Of a stretch of DNA of 64,000 nt, positions 1 to 10,835 are shown piece by piece; within the stretch, counting starts at the first letter, position 1; the number at the start of each line of letters is the position of its first letter. This stretch comes from Klebsormidium nitens (taxonomy: Eukaryota; Streptophyta; Klebsormidiophyceae; Klebsormidiales; Klebsormidiaceae): contig DF237324.1 of NCBI GenBank assembly GCA_000708835.1, positions 11,069 through 75,068 of the forward strand, read 5' to 3'. The position numbers and the translations under genes were made by a program. The notes beneath the pieces were generated by a model, which saw only the letters and a program-made list of their open reading frames with translations, did no database searches and was not told where the DNA came from.

Positions 1-1195
1 CCGTGGGAAGGCCCCTCTGCTCCATCCCGGAAGCGCCGAGGGCCGCGAGCACCAGCTTGTGAACGCAAGGAGCGTCTCTGGCGAGCCTACCGCGATCGCA
101 AGAGCAATTCGAGTGTCCCTGGCTATCCCACCAGCATTCCTCCAGCAGCGCCTTCTCTTTGCTTGGCTTCCCGAGGGCTTTTGGCCTCCCGCGGTTGTGA
201 TCCCAATACGTCATGTAAAGGCGCATGGGAGGCCCACACGCGTCCACTCCAGCGGGTACGACTATGCGGCACGTGCCATCCAGGATGCCGGTCAGGAAGA
301 GGGTTGCTTGGGCGGCGATACCGAGGTGGGCCTCAGGCTGCAGGTGCCAACCAGATCTTTCAGACACACTTCCTGACCGCTCTCTGAGATCAACCTCACG
401 CCTTGCTCACAGTCCGAGGTAAACGAGCAGCTCAAGATCGCATCCGGGATCTTGCGCAGTATCCCGCCCTTTGGGTGGCGGGCCATGAGAAATTCCATGA
501 AGAGCATGTAGTCGGTGCGCGTGCTCCCCCTCTTAGCATGGGCGCATGCCATGCAATGAGTCCATCGGAATCTCGCAGGACGGGCGCAATCGCTTGCAGA
601 CGCATGTTGCATTGGAAATCCTCATAGGTTCTACTAAGAAATTATCTCCACTCACCAGCATCTCGCGCGCGCGGCTGCCGGCTTGCATGCCCCTGTTCAG
701 TGCGCTCTCAGCTGCAGCCTTTTTCGGCTTCTTCCTGCTCACGGTGCTTTCGTTTGAGATCACAACAGCCTCAAGCAGCTCGTTCGTCAGCTCCAGCGTT
801 TGCTTCCAGCTCCCCGAGGCCCGGCGCTCAAAGAGCAGCGCATCTTGCTGGTTGTGCCCGCGGTCGCAGAGTGTCAAGCTCCGTGAATCGGCGCCGACCT
901 TCAGCTGGCCCATGAGCTTGGCGACGCACGCGAGGCAAAGGATTTGCCGTTTCTGCTTGCTCTTTGGAATGCTGCAGCTCACCAGATAACCCTTCATCGG
1001 GCTCTTGCGGAGGCTCAGCCTCAGCACCCCGTCTGTACCGCCTGTGCCCTTCCAGACCTGCTGCCTGCAAGTGATGCACTTGCCAGAAATCTGCCCTATC
1101 TCGGAAGGTCGGACGCACTCTGGGTCTATATGGTACAAGCCGCGTACGATTTGAGCTAGATCCGAAGCCAAGTAGTGCTCAGTGGGGGCTGCCAT
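1..1195 (-). CDS. Zinc-binding protein with CxxC pairs and a SWIM-like finger (partial, runs off left edge)
   Basis: Three exons are proposed: 1195-656, 531-400 and 337-1 (still open at the window edge). The first starts at ATG 1195 (MAAPTEHYLASD) and ends at a strong GTGAGT donor. Exon 2 reads RGSTRTDYMLFMEFLMARHP and ends at GTGAGG, and all joins are phase 0. Two CxxC pairs (CITC near residue 40, CLAC near residue 87) suggest a zinc ribbon. Exon 3 carries NCSCDRGRLARDAPCVHKL, which fits the CxC-xn-CxH pattern of SWIM zinc fingers, domains linked to DNA or protein binding in transposase-derived and ubiquitin-ligase proteins. No catalytic domain is visible and the protein is not recognised as a named family. 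The acceptor of exon 2 (ctaag) is the weakest join. The function is unknown. Confidence 0.5.
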
Positions 1196-2083
1196 GGTCG
1201 GAACCCCCTAGCATGCACCAACATGCACGAAGCTGTCCCTTTAGAATCAACTGGGAGCTCTGTCTAAGTCTCCGACTAACCTTGGTCATCCTTCCGGCCT
1301 CCTCTTTCCCTAAGTACTCACGATGCTATAGACTGGCAGGGCACCCGGGACGGCGGACCGCCGGAAGGCTCGAAATTCGATGGTAACCGCTTCGAAGAGC
1401 TCCGGCGGTGCGCCGAGTTCGCAGCGGGGGGCCAGCTGGCAAAATCCTCTACGTTATCGTTACCAGTCAGCTGACGCTAAGCCAAAACTCGAATTTTCAG
1501 GACCGTCCGATCGATCGCGAGAACTTAGGGATCGACAGGACGCATCCTGGCCGTCCAATAAGGCCGAAATTCATTTGGTAGGCCCGACCAGCTTCGAAAG
1601 ACGTCGTTGGCAGGCAGACTACAGCACCGTCCCGTCGACGACGTTTTAACGAGCGACCAAAACAACCAACGGCACACAGAACGTGTCGCTCAAAGCGCTC
1701 GTTGTCGAAGCAACCGGCGCTTAGGGGCAGGGGGACGACAGGCCTGATGGTGTTATTATACGATCCGACCGTTTTACCGGTACGGATAGGGGTTGTGTCG
1801 ATGGTTCTCATCCTATGCTCCTACAGGCTACAGATCCAACCTGATTGATTCAACCCGATTCCGATGACCAAGCCGTGGCGCAGCTCAGCTCTTGCGTGGC
1901 TGCCAGGGCTGCGCCTCTCTCGAGGCTTTCTTTCAACCAGAGCGGGCTGGCAGTCTGATTCATACATAGTATCCAGCAATACATCGTGCCCGCTAGAAAG
2001 CAAGAACCTTTCCAGTTTCAAAGCAGCTGGATAGTTGCTTTTCAAACGGTAGTTGAAAGGTCCAGCTTTTGTTCGCTGTTCCA
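1196..2083. other. Intergenic region between divergent genes
   Basis: This stretch lies between the start of the minus-strand zinc-finger gene and the ATG of ATG16, so it probably holds two divergent promoters. No clear TATA box, repeat or coding exon was seen. Short open frames on both strands look like chance. Confidence 0.5.
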
Positions 2084-5000
2084 ATGGCGCATGGCGGAGT
2101 TGCCACGCTGGCGGTGCGCGACGTGTGCTCGCAGCTCTACGCCCGCAACGTCGCAGAGTGCGCCGCATACCAAGAATTAGTGAACGGGTATCAGCAGTAC
2201 TTAGCGCAAGCCACGCAGTCGGGGAAGGACACACAGCGCCTTGAACAGGAGGTTGGGAGTTTACGAGAGGAGAACGGGGAGCTGAAAAATTTGTTGAAAG
2301 ACAACGAGAAGAATGCGGCCCGGAGTGCGGAGGCAAAAGCTCTGGAGGAGCAGCTGGGGCGGGCGAGAGAGGAACTAGGAGCGGCTTACAAGACAAACGC
2401 GGGGACTGCGCAACAGCTGTTGCAGGCCAGCAATGCTGTTCAGGTGGGAGATCTGACCATGTGGTGCTTTCCTTGGGACATATCTTGGTCTGTTGGTTGG
2501 TAAGCTGTTTCTACGGTCCTGTGAGTGGTGTCATACAGTTGTTGATTACAATCTTGTGGGAGTTTTTAAGTGGGCCCCTTTGACTGGGTAAACCACGTTG
2601 TTTAAAGTTGGGGATTGCTTTAGTCTGCCCTTATTCTCCAGCTGCCCAAGGGGCATTCATGGAAGGTGAAGTGGGCCGGGTATCCAGTTGATTGCTGTGG
2701 TGGACTCTCCTTTACGTAACCGTTGTGTTTGCTCGGTTGAACAAACTCGCCTGTGCGGGCCAGTTCTTCACAGATAGATTGTACCCACAGTCCAACAGGC
2801 GTTATTCTCTTTTTGACTTCATTCCCCTGCATAAATGGAACCATAAGTTACCAAGATGTGAGGCCCATTGAGGTTTCATTCACAGGCATGCAACGCAACA
2901 GCTGGCCAAATCTATCGGTCTTGTACTTCGGTTTGCGCGGTCTGTCAATGAAAAAACTTGCGAGTTCTGACCGGCACCTCAGATATCAATGGTTCTCCTG
3001 GTTGAGAACTCTGAAGCTCGTGACTATTCACCTTGTCCTTTTGGCCCTGCAGATTGTAGAGGCTAAGGTTAATGAAAAAACTCAGCATCGGCCATTTGTA
3101 GATGAAGAACCTTGATCACACTCGAGCGTCTCACACTGAGGGGGAGACAGACAGTGAACATAAGAAGCCCCCAATCTCTACTCTTTTTTCGTCCGTTTTC
3201 TGGGTCTGAATTCCTTTTTCTCGTAGGCTCTGAAAGAAAGTCGCCATGATGAAAACCTCCTCCTCTGTAGTCAAGACCAGACCTCAAACAATTACTTTTT
3301 CCCTTTCCTTTTTATCTTTTGACAATTTGCGTATCCTCACACGTTTTTGGCGGTACTTTCCGTGCCCCACCCACGCAGTTTTGAAGGCCGACATAGGAGA
3401 GAAGCCCCGCCAATTACAAGCCTTTGAAGAAGAGCTTGCCGCAACGAAAGCTCGCCCGCTCTGGTTGAGAGCCGGGCCGCGAACAAGGATGCTTCTCTTC
3501 GTTCCCTTTTCCACTTTTGACACTTTCCATTTCTTCACTCATGCAGTCCTTGAAGGCCGACGTAGAAGAGAAGGCCCGTCGAATACAAGCCCTCGAAGAG
3601 GAGCTCGCCTCGACAAAAGCGCGCCTCGCTCTAGTTGAGAGCCAGGCCGCGAACAAGGACGCTGCGGTCGAACTAGCGGCGGCAGAAGCGCAGCGTGCGC
3701 GAGAGGAGCAGCGAGAGATGGAGGAACGGCTGAAGAAAGTGGAGGCGGAGAACAAGGACCTGGTCGACCGGTGGATGGAGCAGAAACTCAAGGATGCGGA
3801 GCGGTTGAATGAGGTGAGGGATTACGGGGAAGCTTAAGCATTGCCAAAGGCCTTTTGGTTGAGCTCTCTTCCTTACCCCCTCCGTTATCAGTCCTTTGTC
3901 AGGATGCTTGTTTTGTTCTACTCCAGTCGATTGCACTTTTGGGACGCACAAAGATCAAGAGCGGTTCAAGGACAGGTCGAGGGACAAGGGGTTTTCGCAT
4001 TCCGGGCTATGCTTTTGTTATCATTATCTGTTGTTATTAGGAGCATTTTATCTCCTTGCGTTGTACGTGGTTGGGCGAGCCTTGAGCTTCCGCCAGGCTC
4101 CGAGGGGCACGGGTGTAAATACTCGCAGAAAATGTCCTGGCCATGTGTCCCAGCCTGTCTGTCTGTCAAAAGTTGCACGTACTTACCCGGCAAGAGTCTT
4201 GGCAGCACGAAATGCTTGCCTGAAAGGGCTAGCAGGTTGCGCATATTGGAGGCCGCGTTATACCATGGCTAGCTCGCGGAGCGGCGATAGAGTCAATCGA
4301 ACGGTCCATACAATTTGCACTTCTACATTAAATGTGCGACATTAGCGGAAACGCATTTGCACGATGCAATCTAACGCGATGAGGCCAAGGAGCGGAGGGT
4401 TATACATGGGCCGAGGTGGGTGAATCGTTCATTGAACTTTGCGGATTGCCTGTCAAACTTCGTGAATCGCTCACGGGTCTGCTTTCTCTGCATCTGCAGT
4501 TGAACGACATGTACGAGGACCTGCTGAAGCGATCCAACGCACAGCGGCTGGAGGACGTGGCGCGCACTCAGGTGAGCTGTCAACGTACCTCTGACACGTG
4601 CATCTTATGACCAAGTCGCGTGAAGCATCCTCTAGCAGTCGGTCAAGCACACTAGCGCCCACTGAAAGCCGCACGAATCTTTTGGTGCTTTGTCGGGTCA
4701 ACCTTTGGATATTTTTGTCAAAGCTTTGCAGTTCACTCACTTTTCAGTTGCCCGCACAGTCCGTTCTGGACTGTAATGCTCAACGAAAAGATTCATGTCT
4801 GCGTCTCTTTGCTCCGCGCTTCGTTCGAGGCCTTCCTCTTCCTTGTTCGCTCAGCAGTGACGCACTCGAGCACATTTGGATAGCTCAATTTTGCTTCCCA
4901 ACCCGTTCAGCAAAGAAAGCATTCCATCCCAGGAGATTTTGGTGGTGCGGTTCAACTGCGTGTTCTCTCTCAATATTGTCGGCTCGAGTGTCAGAGGTCG

Positions 5001-7050
5001 TGCAAAGTGCCATGATGGTCTCGTCCCTCACAATCGACACCGAAACGCTTCTAGAAGCAAGCTTGACCCTTCTTGACTGTTTCCGTTCCCCTGTGCGCAT
5101 CGTTGAGGGAGTGCTGTCAACCCTATATCCCGATTACATCAAAACATCCCCGGTCTTTGGCTTAGGATGCGTCCCTCCTCGTAACGGCTTTGCCTCAGTT
5201 TCAAGACTACGCAGCCTTCCTGTACCAAAACACTGCCTGTACGTAGTCTCTGCTCACACCAGTATCCTTGGTACAACAGTTGCTTAAGTCAAGCCGAGCC
5301 TGCGTATTCCTTCACTGCCCTCGTGGAGCGAAAGCGATGCCCCTGACTGCGTCCGCTTTGGCCCCCCTCCTCGTCTTGCCGTCTTTCTACCACTTTCTCT
5401 ACTTCCTGACTCGATCCTTGTGGACATCCGGACCCCTTCTCATGCCATCCCGTTTTCTTTTTTTAACAGGCCTAACCCGAGCTGAACCCCCAACCTGAAC
5501 TCGTAGTCAACCCGTGCGGCGGGGCGAGGGCGACGCCGCCGACTTCGTTTCGTCGGGCCCCCCTCCGCGTCTTGTCCTTTCTCTGCCCGCTTCCTTAATT
5601 TACGCGCCTTGACCTGCGCTTAACCCTGATTAACCTGTAATCACCATCCCTTCATGTACGGAAGAGCGAGGGCGATCGCCACATCGCTGACTCGAGCTTA
5701 ACTCACAAACTTAACCTTTCAGGTGGACGGCATCGTGCGGCAGAGCGAAGGCGACGCCGCGGACTTCGTCCCGTCGGGCCCCCCCTCCTCGTCGCGCCAC
5801 ACGCTACGCGCTCACGAGGGTGGCTGCTCCGCGCTCGCGTTCGACCACGGCGCCGGGTCGCTCTTTTCGGGGGGCACGGACAAGCTGATCAAAGTGTGGG
5901 AGACGGCGGGGGGGACGGTCAGCAACACTCTCCGGGGGGCGCTCGGGCAAATTCTGGATTTGTCCGTGTCGGCACATAATAATTGGGTCCTCGGGTGCAG
6001 CTCCGACAATAAGCTATACCTCTGGGACCTTTCCTCCGGGCGCATCCGGCACACGATGACGGGCCACGTGGACAAGGTCATCGCCGTCGATTTCAGCGGG
6101 TCGAGCGGGCGCAAGGCGGTGTCGGCCGCGCACGACCGGACGCTCAAGATCTGGGACCTGAACACGGGGTACGGCATCCAGACAATCATTTGCCACAGTA
6201 ATTGCAACACGTGCTGCGTCGTGGTGGAAAACGGGGTGGTGGCGTCGGGGCATATGGACGGCCACATACGCTTTTGGGACATGCGCAGCGGGCGGCTCGC
6301 GAACGAGGTCGCGGCGCACGCGCAGGGGGTGACGTCGGTGTGCCTCTCGCGGGATGGCGCCACGGTGCGTCCTTCGCTTCTCAATCTTGGCTGGACTGTT
6401 AGATTGTGCACCAAGAATTTCTGGGCTTGGGCTTGCCCTTTTGCGTTTCCAAACACTGAACACGACGTTCTCACCAATCGCTAATCAGAGTTGTAGAAGT
6501 TTTTTTCTTGTCGCTCTCAAACAGACGCTAAAGTGTTTTTTTTACGAACAGGAGCGATCGGGATCCAAAGCTCTTGCCGGAGATATGACCCCTCGAGTCA
6601 GTCGTAGAAATCTGAAAGATGAGTTCCGCTATTAGATACCCTTTGCTCAGACGCGAGCGCCCCAGAACCTAGAACGTCGAATCATCCAACCTCGGCCACG
6701 CCCTTGCCAGCCACTACCTAACCGTTTGCTCATCCCTTCAGATTTTGTCCAACGGCCGCGACAACGTGCTCAACCTGATCGACGTGCGCACCTTCGAGGC
6801 GCGCACCTCGCTGCGCGCGGCCGGCTACCGCGTCGCCACCAACTGGTCACGTGCCTGCCTCAGCCCCGACGCCCGGCACGCCGCGGCGGGGTCTGTAGAC
6901 GGGACCGTTTTCGTGTGGAACACGCAGTCGGGGGCCGTAGACCGAGCGCTGAAAGGACATGCCGGGCCCGTACTCAGCTGCAGCTGGAGTGACCGGGGGA
7001 GGCCGCTCGCGAGCGCCGACAAGAACGGGAACGTGGTGACGTGGGAGTAG
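2084..7050 (+). CDS. ATG16: Autophagy protein ATG16 (coiled coil plus WD40 propeller)
   Basis: Five exons are proposed: 2084-2443, 3547-3813, 4500-4571, 5723-6364 and 6742-7050, all joined in phase 0, giving 549 residues. ATG 2084 is chosen because an upstream in-frame TTG is not a start codon. Residues about 5-35 (VRDVCSQLYARNVAECAAYQ) resemble the ATG5-binding helix. A long charged coiled coil follows, ending in ENKDLVDRWMEQK and DAERLNE, a signature of plant ATG16. The C-terminal half is a WD40 propeller with repeat ends KLIKVWE, KLYLWDL, TLKIWDL, HIRFWDM and VFVWNT, finishing VVTWE. ATG16 joins ATG5-ATG12 as the E3-like complex that lipidates ATG8 on the growing phagophore. Introns 1 and 3 hold decayed copies of the following exon (separate entries). 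Length suits ATG16/ATG16L. Confidence 0.93.
3379..3500 (+). pseudogene. Decayed duplicate of ATG16 exon 2 (intronic pseudo-exon)
   Basis: The segment starts right after a cag (3376-3378) and aligns by eye with the start of functional exon 2 (3547 onward). Its reading LKADIGEKPRQLQAFEEEL matches LKADVEEKARRIQALEEEL of the real exon. A one-base loss near 3450 shifts the frame. The pyrimidine-rich intron before each copy is also similar, so the duplicated unit spans the intron-exon junction, with a period near 168 bp. Confidence 0.85.
5300..5722 (+). repeat. Degenerate tandem copies of the intron 3/exon 4 junction of ATG16
   Basis: The start of exon 4 (from 5723; key words gtgcggcagagcgaaggcg, gacgccgcggacttcg, tcgggccccccctcc) recurs in the intron near 5316-5390, near 5505-5575 (gtgcggcggggcgagggc, gacgccgccgacttcg) and, more weakly, near 5651-5695. 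The intronic stretch that follows each copy is also alike (cgtcttg, tttct, cttcct, gac). None of the copies keeps a clean frame. Confidence 0.75.
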
Positions 7051-10000
7051 GAGGGGGAGCGACGTGCGCGCGCTGTGTGAAGCCACGTGCTCTTGGACGG
7101 CTCTAAACACGCCTCAATTTGTTGTTAGGGCTACCGACTGTATGGCTTGTACAAAAGACACATTCGCTGATGAGTAACGTTACTGTCAGTGTTCGCCGGG
7201 AAGGACTTTATGTAAGGACGAAAAACAGCACGCTTTACGAAGATAACCTTCACCTGTTCGGATCAGCATGACGGTCCAAACTGACGGTAAACGAGCACTT
7301 CTGAAGGGCGCTTCGTCTACCTTCACTGGTTCTTTGAAATTGTTACTACACTAACCAACGGTAGTGATGGGCCGGCTGACGTGACATCTGTCATGTGCGT
7401 AACTCTTGCAAGCATCGAGTGTCAAGTTTCATTCTGCTTCAATAGCGTAGGCCCTAGTTCTCGTGGACATTGGCCATCATTATACTAAGCCGTCCGTAAA
7501 AAACGTATATACCGCTTTAGAAAATTGGCAGAGGCCTGCTACGACCGGCGCACTACACATGCTTAATCCAGATAAAGTGGATCATCCAACCCGGAGGTAC
7601 GGTGGCGGTTTATCAAGGTAATATACTTCAATCCACATGAACTAAAGGAGATGCATTCTGTATACGATGAGTCCTCATACAGTGCCGCCCAGGCCATGCT
7701 GCCGTGCAATTAACATTAAAAGCCTTCTATCATGCCAGGCCATCTGCATGCACATGGCGGCCAGGTCTGATCGAGGTTCCATTGATCCTCCAAATCCGAT
7801 CCCGCATTCAATAACCGAGCGCGGCTAGTGTCGTGCATGAGCTGAAGGAAACACCGGTCTAATACCTGCAAGCCCGCATGCACGTACGTCATCTTTTTTG
7901 TGCCGCGCAAGGACGTACTTGGTCGTGGGGAAGACGTGCACTTTACGAGACTCAACGCTCAGCCAAGTGTGCAGGCAGCTAGCGGTCAATCAAGCGCTGA
8001 CAAGTTGGACTATTCGATTTCATAATTGTCACAATTGAAGCACGCCGATCCCGGCAAAGTGCACTACAAGTTTTAGAAAAGTGATCTGCATTTGAATGCC
8101 AAACCAAGTCCCATATCTGTGTATCTGAATGCCTGTGAGCTCATCAAAAAGTATCAGAATTCTTTTCATGTCTTGGACGACTGATCACGTCGCGTTGACG
8201 TACGACAAGACTATGATCTTGGAATCGGAAGGGGCTCAAGCTGCCCAATCTCAATCAACCCGTGTCCAACCATCCCCTCGAGTCGCTGGGGTATCTGGGT
8301 GGATGCTGTTCTGCAATGGAGCAGCCCTCGAGCAGCGCCTTGAGCCGTCTGTAACTAAGCAAGAAGACAAGACAAGACAAGACAACCCGGATCGGAATGC
8401 GATGTCCACATTTGCGACCTGACGGGCAGTGACGAGGGGTTTGGGCGGTTGTTAGCTGGGGCACAGAATACGGTATTCAATATCCTACCTACCATAGTAA
8501 AATCACATTGCACTTGGCCTTACCCTGCTAACCCTAACCTTAACTCCAGAACAAACCAACTTCCGCCACAGAATTGAACGGAATAAACGGAACCTGCAAA
8601 GTTCTAGCGGAATCCTCCGGTGGTTCCGTTACAAAGATGTCACAACTTCTTGAGACCAGAACATAGCATCTAGGCAGATGAAACTGCATTGCTCAACATT
8701 TGGACTCTCTACAGAGGCCAATTATCTGACAGATGAGTCGTTTTGACGTATGCAGAACTGCAACAATCTTCCAGCAAAGCGAAGGCAAGCTCCGGTTCTG
8801 AGAGGCGCTCATCGCGCAACTCTGCCGGCAAAAATGCCCAAGGCGAGGAGGAGTTAGTAGGTACCCCTCTCCCTGCCTATCCTCAGCACCCTCAGCATTC
8901 TTTCTTTGTAGGCTCTACTGACATCATGTAAGTACATAGCAGATTTGCGGGACAACCCGGCCAATTCAAACGGCCGGACAGGGAAGTGTCCAATCAGAAC
9001 GCTTCCAAGCAGGATAGTAACACATTCTTCACGTGCTCAGTCCACGTCATCGTTCCAAAACCCTGCGTCCCGCCTTGCTCCACGGCAGGCCGCGGTAAGG
9101 GCGCCGCGCTGATCAGCACACTTTTGCGCGAGCTCCGAAATCGTCACGCGACTCAAATCTACCGGGTTTTAAACACTGCGCGCAGCTTAAATTTCTCGCG
9201 CTCAAAACGCCGAGCAGTCACGGTACAGCCATATTGAAGCTTACCGTTGCTCCTCCCAAGCTCTGCCAAAAAGTAGAGAACTACGTAGCGAAAACAAAAC
9301 AGAAGAGCTGAAAGCAAAGGAGCGCTATTTCACGATTCGGGCCTGGGGACAAACGTGTGTTCTGATCTTTCTTATTGACCGTCTTTCCTAAGCCAATCCC
9401 ATCCTCCCCCCCCTCCCCCCTCGACGATATCCTCTCCCCTGGCCTGTCCAACGACTTCAGCACCTTCAGAAGAACCAACAAGACCAAGACCTGACCAAGA
9501 TTCTCTCCTCCCATTCCAGGTACAGTGAAATCTCCTGCCATATGGATCAACTACCACGCGATGAAGGCCGCAGGAACAATCTAATAGCTTCTAGGAAACT
9601 CTTGGAAGGCTTTTCTGCTGATGGATCTTGGGATGACTTTTTCGTTTTTGCATGAATGTCTGGTGCGTCATCTTTTCTCTTGCATAATCATTGGCAGTCC
9701 CCAGGCCCGGTCCAGGTTGAAACAAGCATCACAATGACAGCAAGCTGATTTAGCTCCATTGGCAGTAGCCACGAGAACCATCTCAATTGGCTGAGCAAAG
9801 AGGCCGATAAGGAGGACACTGGACGCTAGGGACATTACATAAGCACACTCAAACCAGACATTTACGTTGCATATGATAGGGATCTTCAGAAGGTTATTTT
9901 AGGCTGCACTTGAGTTTGTTCACATAAGTTCCCCATAACTGGCCTTGCCTTTGCAAATTACTCAGCGGAAGGTTCAAATTGCATTTGAGCATCACTCATG

Positions 10001-10284
10001 TCAGCCATGCCTTCAATGAAATCTCATCATCCATGCGTTTAGACACGTTGCCGGAGGAAACAAGGATGCAGACGGTTCCTCATCCCGCCAATTTGAGTGG
10101 TAGACTGGGTTATGCATCATGGTCTGAATGTGTAACTCTTTCTGCTGGCTTTGTCCGTTTATAGTCTGGAAGGTCGCCCGGTGAAACAACGGGGGATGCG
10201 GCTCGTGGCTCGCCCGACGTACCTTATCCTGCCGTTCGGTACGGACGGTATGTCGACGACGTTTCGCTACCCACCGTAGTACGG

Positions 10285-10294
10285 TATATATAAG
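10285..10294 (+). promoter_or_regulatory. Candidate TATA box
   Basis: TATATATAAG lies about 540 bp upstream of the ATG of the root-cap-like gene, in otherwise mixed-composition DNA. It could serve that gene with a long 5' leader or an unrecognised transcript. No transcript evidence is available. Confidence 0.3.
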
Positions 10295-10471
10295 GGATTT
10301 CCGTGACTGGCTGCGACTGCGCGGACACCGGGACAGCGCGGCCATGTTGACCTCATGAGGTCCAGACCGCTGCAGCCTTAGTACAGCTGAAGATTCACGG
10401 AAGAAGCGACTGAAGCGATAGAACTTCTGCAAGGGGCCGCAAGTGCAGCTGGTCCCGTGCACCTCCGGCCC

Positions 10472-10499
10472 ATTCTCAGTTCTTAGATGAACTGAGAAT
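10472..10499. repeat. Perfect 11-bp inverted repeat, 6-nt loop
   Basis: The arms are attctcagttc (10472-10482) and gaactgagaat (10489-10499), with loop ttagat. The hairpin lies between the candidate TATA box and the root-cap-like gene start, so it could be in a 5' leader. Confidence 0.7.
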
Positions 10500-10835
10500 C
10501 CCCGGATTGCCACTTCTGCAAATCGCCACCCGCTGCTTTGGCAATAAACAATTCCGTCACTGCAAGTCCCGGCCGTAGCTCACTTGATGGTCGAGCCTTT
10601 CGTTGGGCTCTTGGCAGAACGAACGCAACCGTTCAGTGGTCGACGTTTACTGGCGCAGACTTCTCTTGCAGCTGTTCTGATTGCGCCAGAACCGCGCTGC
10701 TCACTTGTGAGCTGGAACGAACTAAAATCTTCTGCGCTTCAAAGACAGTACTTGTAACGATCAAGTCATTCCCAATTGCAAAGGAGGTGTGACTGGCAGC
10801 TCTCTAACTCACCATAGCAAGTCCGCCACAACAGG

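Larger units (their letters stand above)
7051..10835. other. Long intergenic region, no gene recognised
   Basis: No exon with family resemblance was found. An open stretch at 8744-8860 (ELQQSSSKAKASSGSERRSS) is low-complexity and unsupported. A short GACAA microsatellite lies near 8366-8384. A 166-codon minus-strand open frame at 10013-10513 has no recognisable domain. The right end probably holds the promoter of the root-cap-like gene. Confidence 0.45.

Noticed and set aside
1821-2396. 191-codon minus-strand open frame
   Set aside because: It is antisense to ATG16 exon 1 and to its upstream region; composition explains it.
5812-6477. 221-codon minus-strand open frame
   Set aside because: It is antisense to the ATG16 WD40 exon in GC-rich DNA.
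8519-8550. Telomere-like ctaaccctaacc
   Set aside because: Fewer than three units and isolated in the middle of the window; consistent with chance.
10013-10513. 166-codon minus-strand open frame
   Set aside because: No recognisable domain, unusual Arg/His-rich text, and it overlaps the likely promoter of the plus-strand gene.
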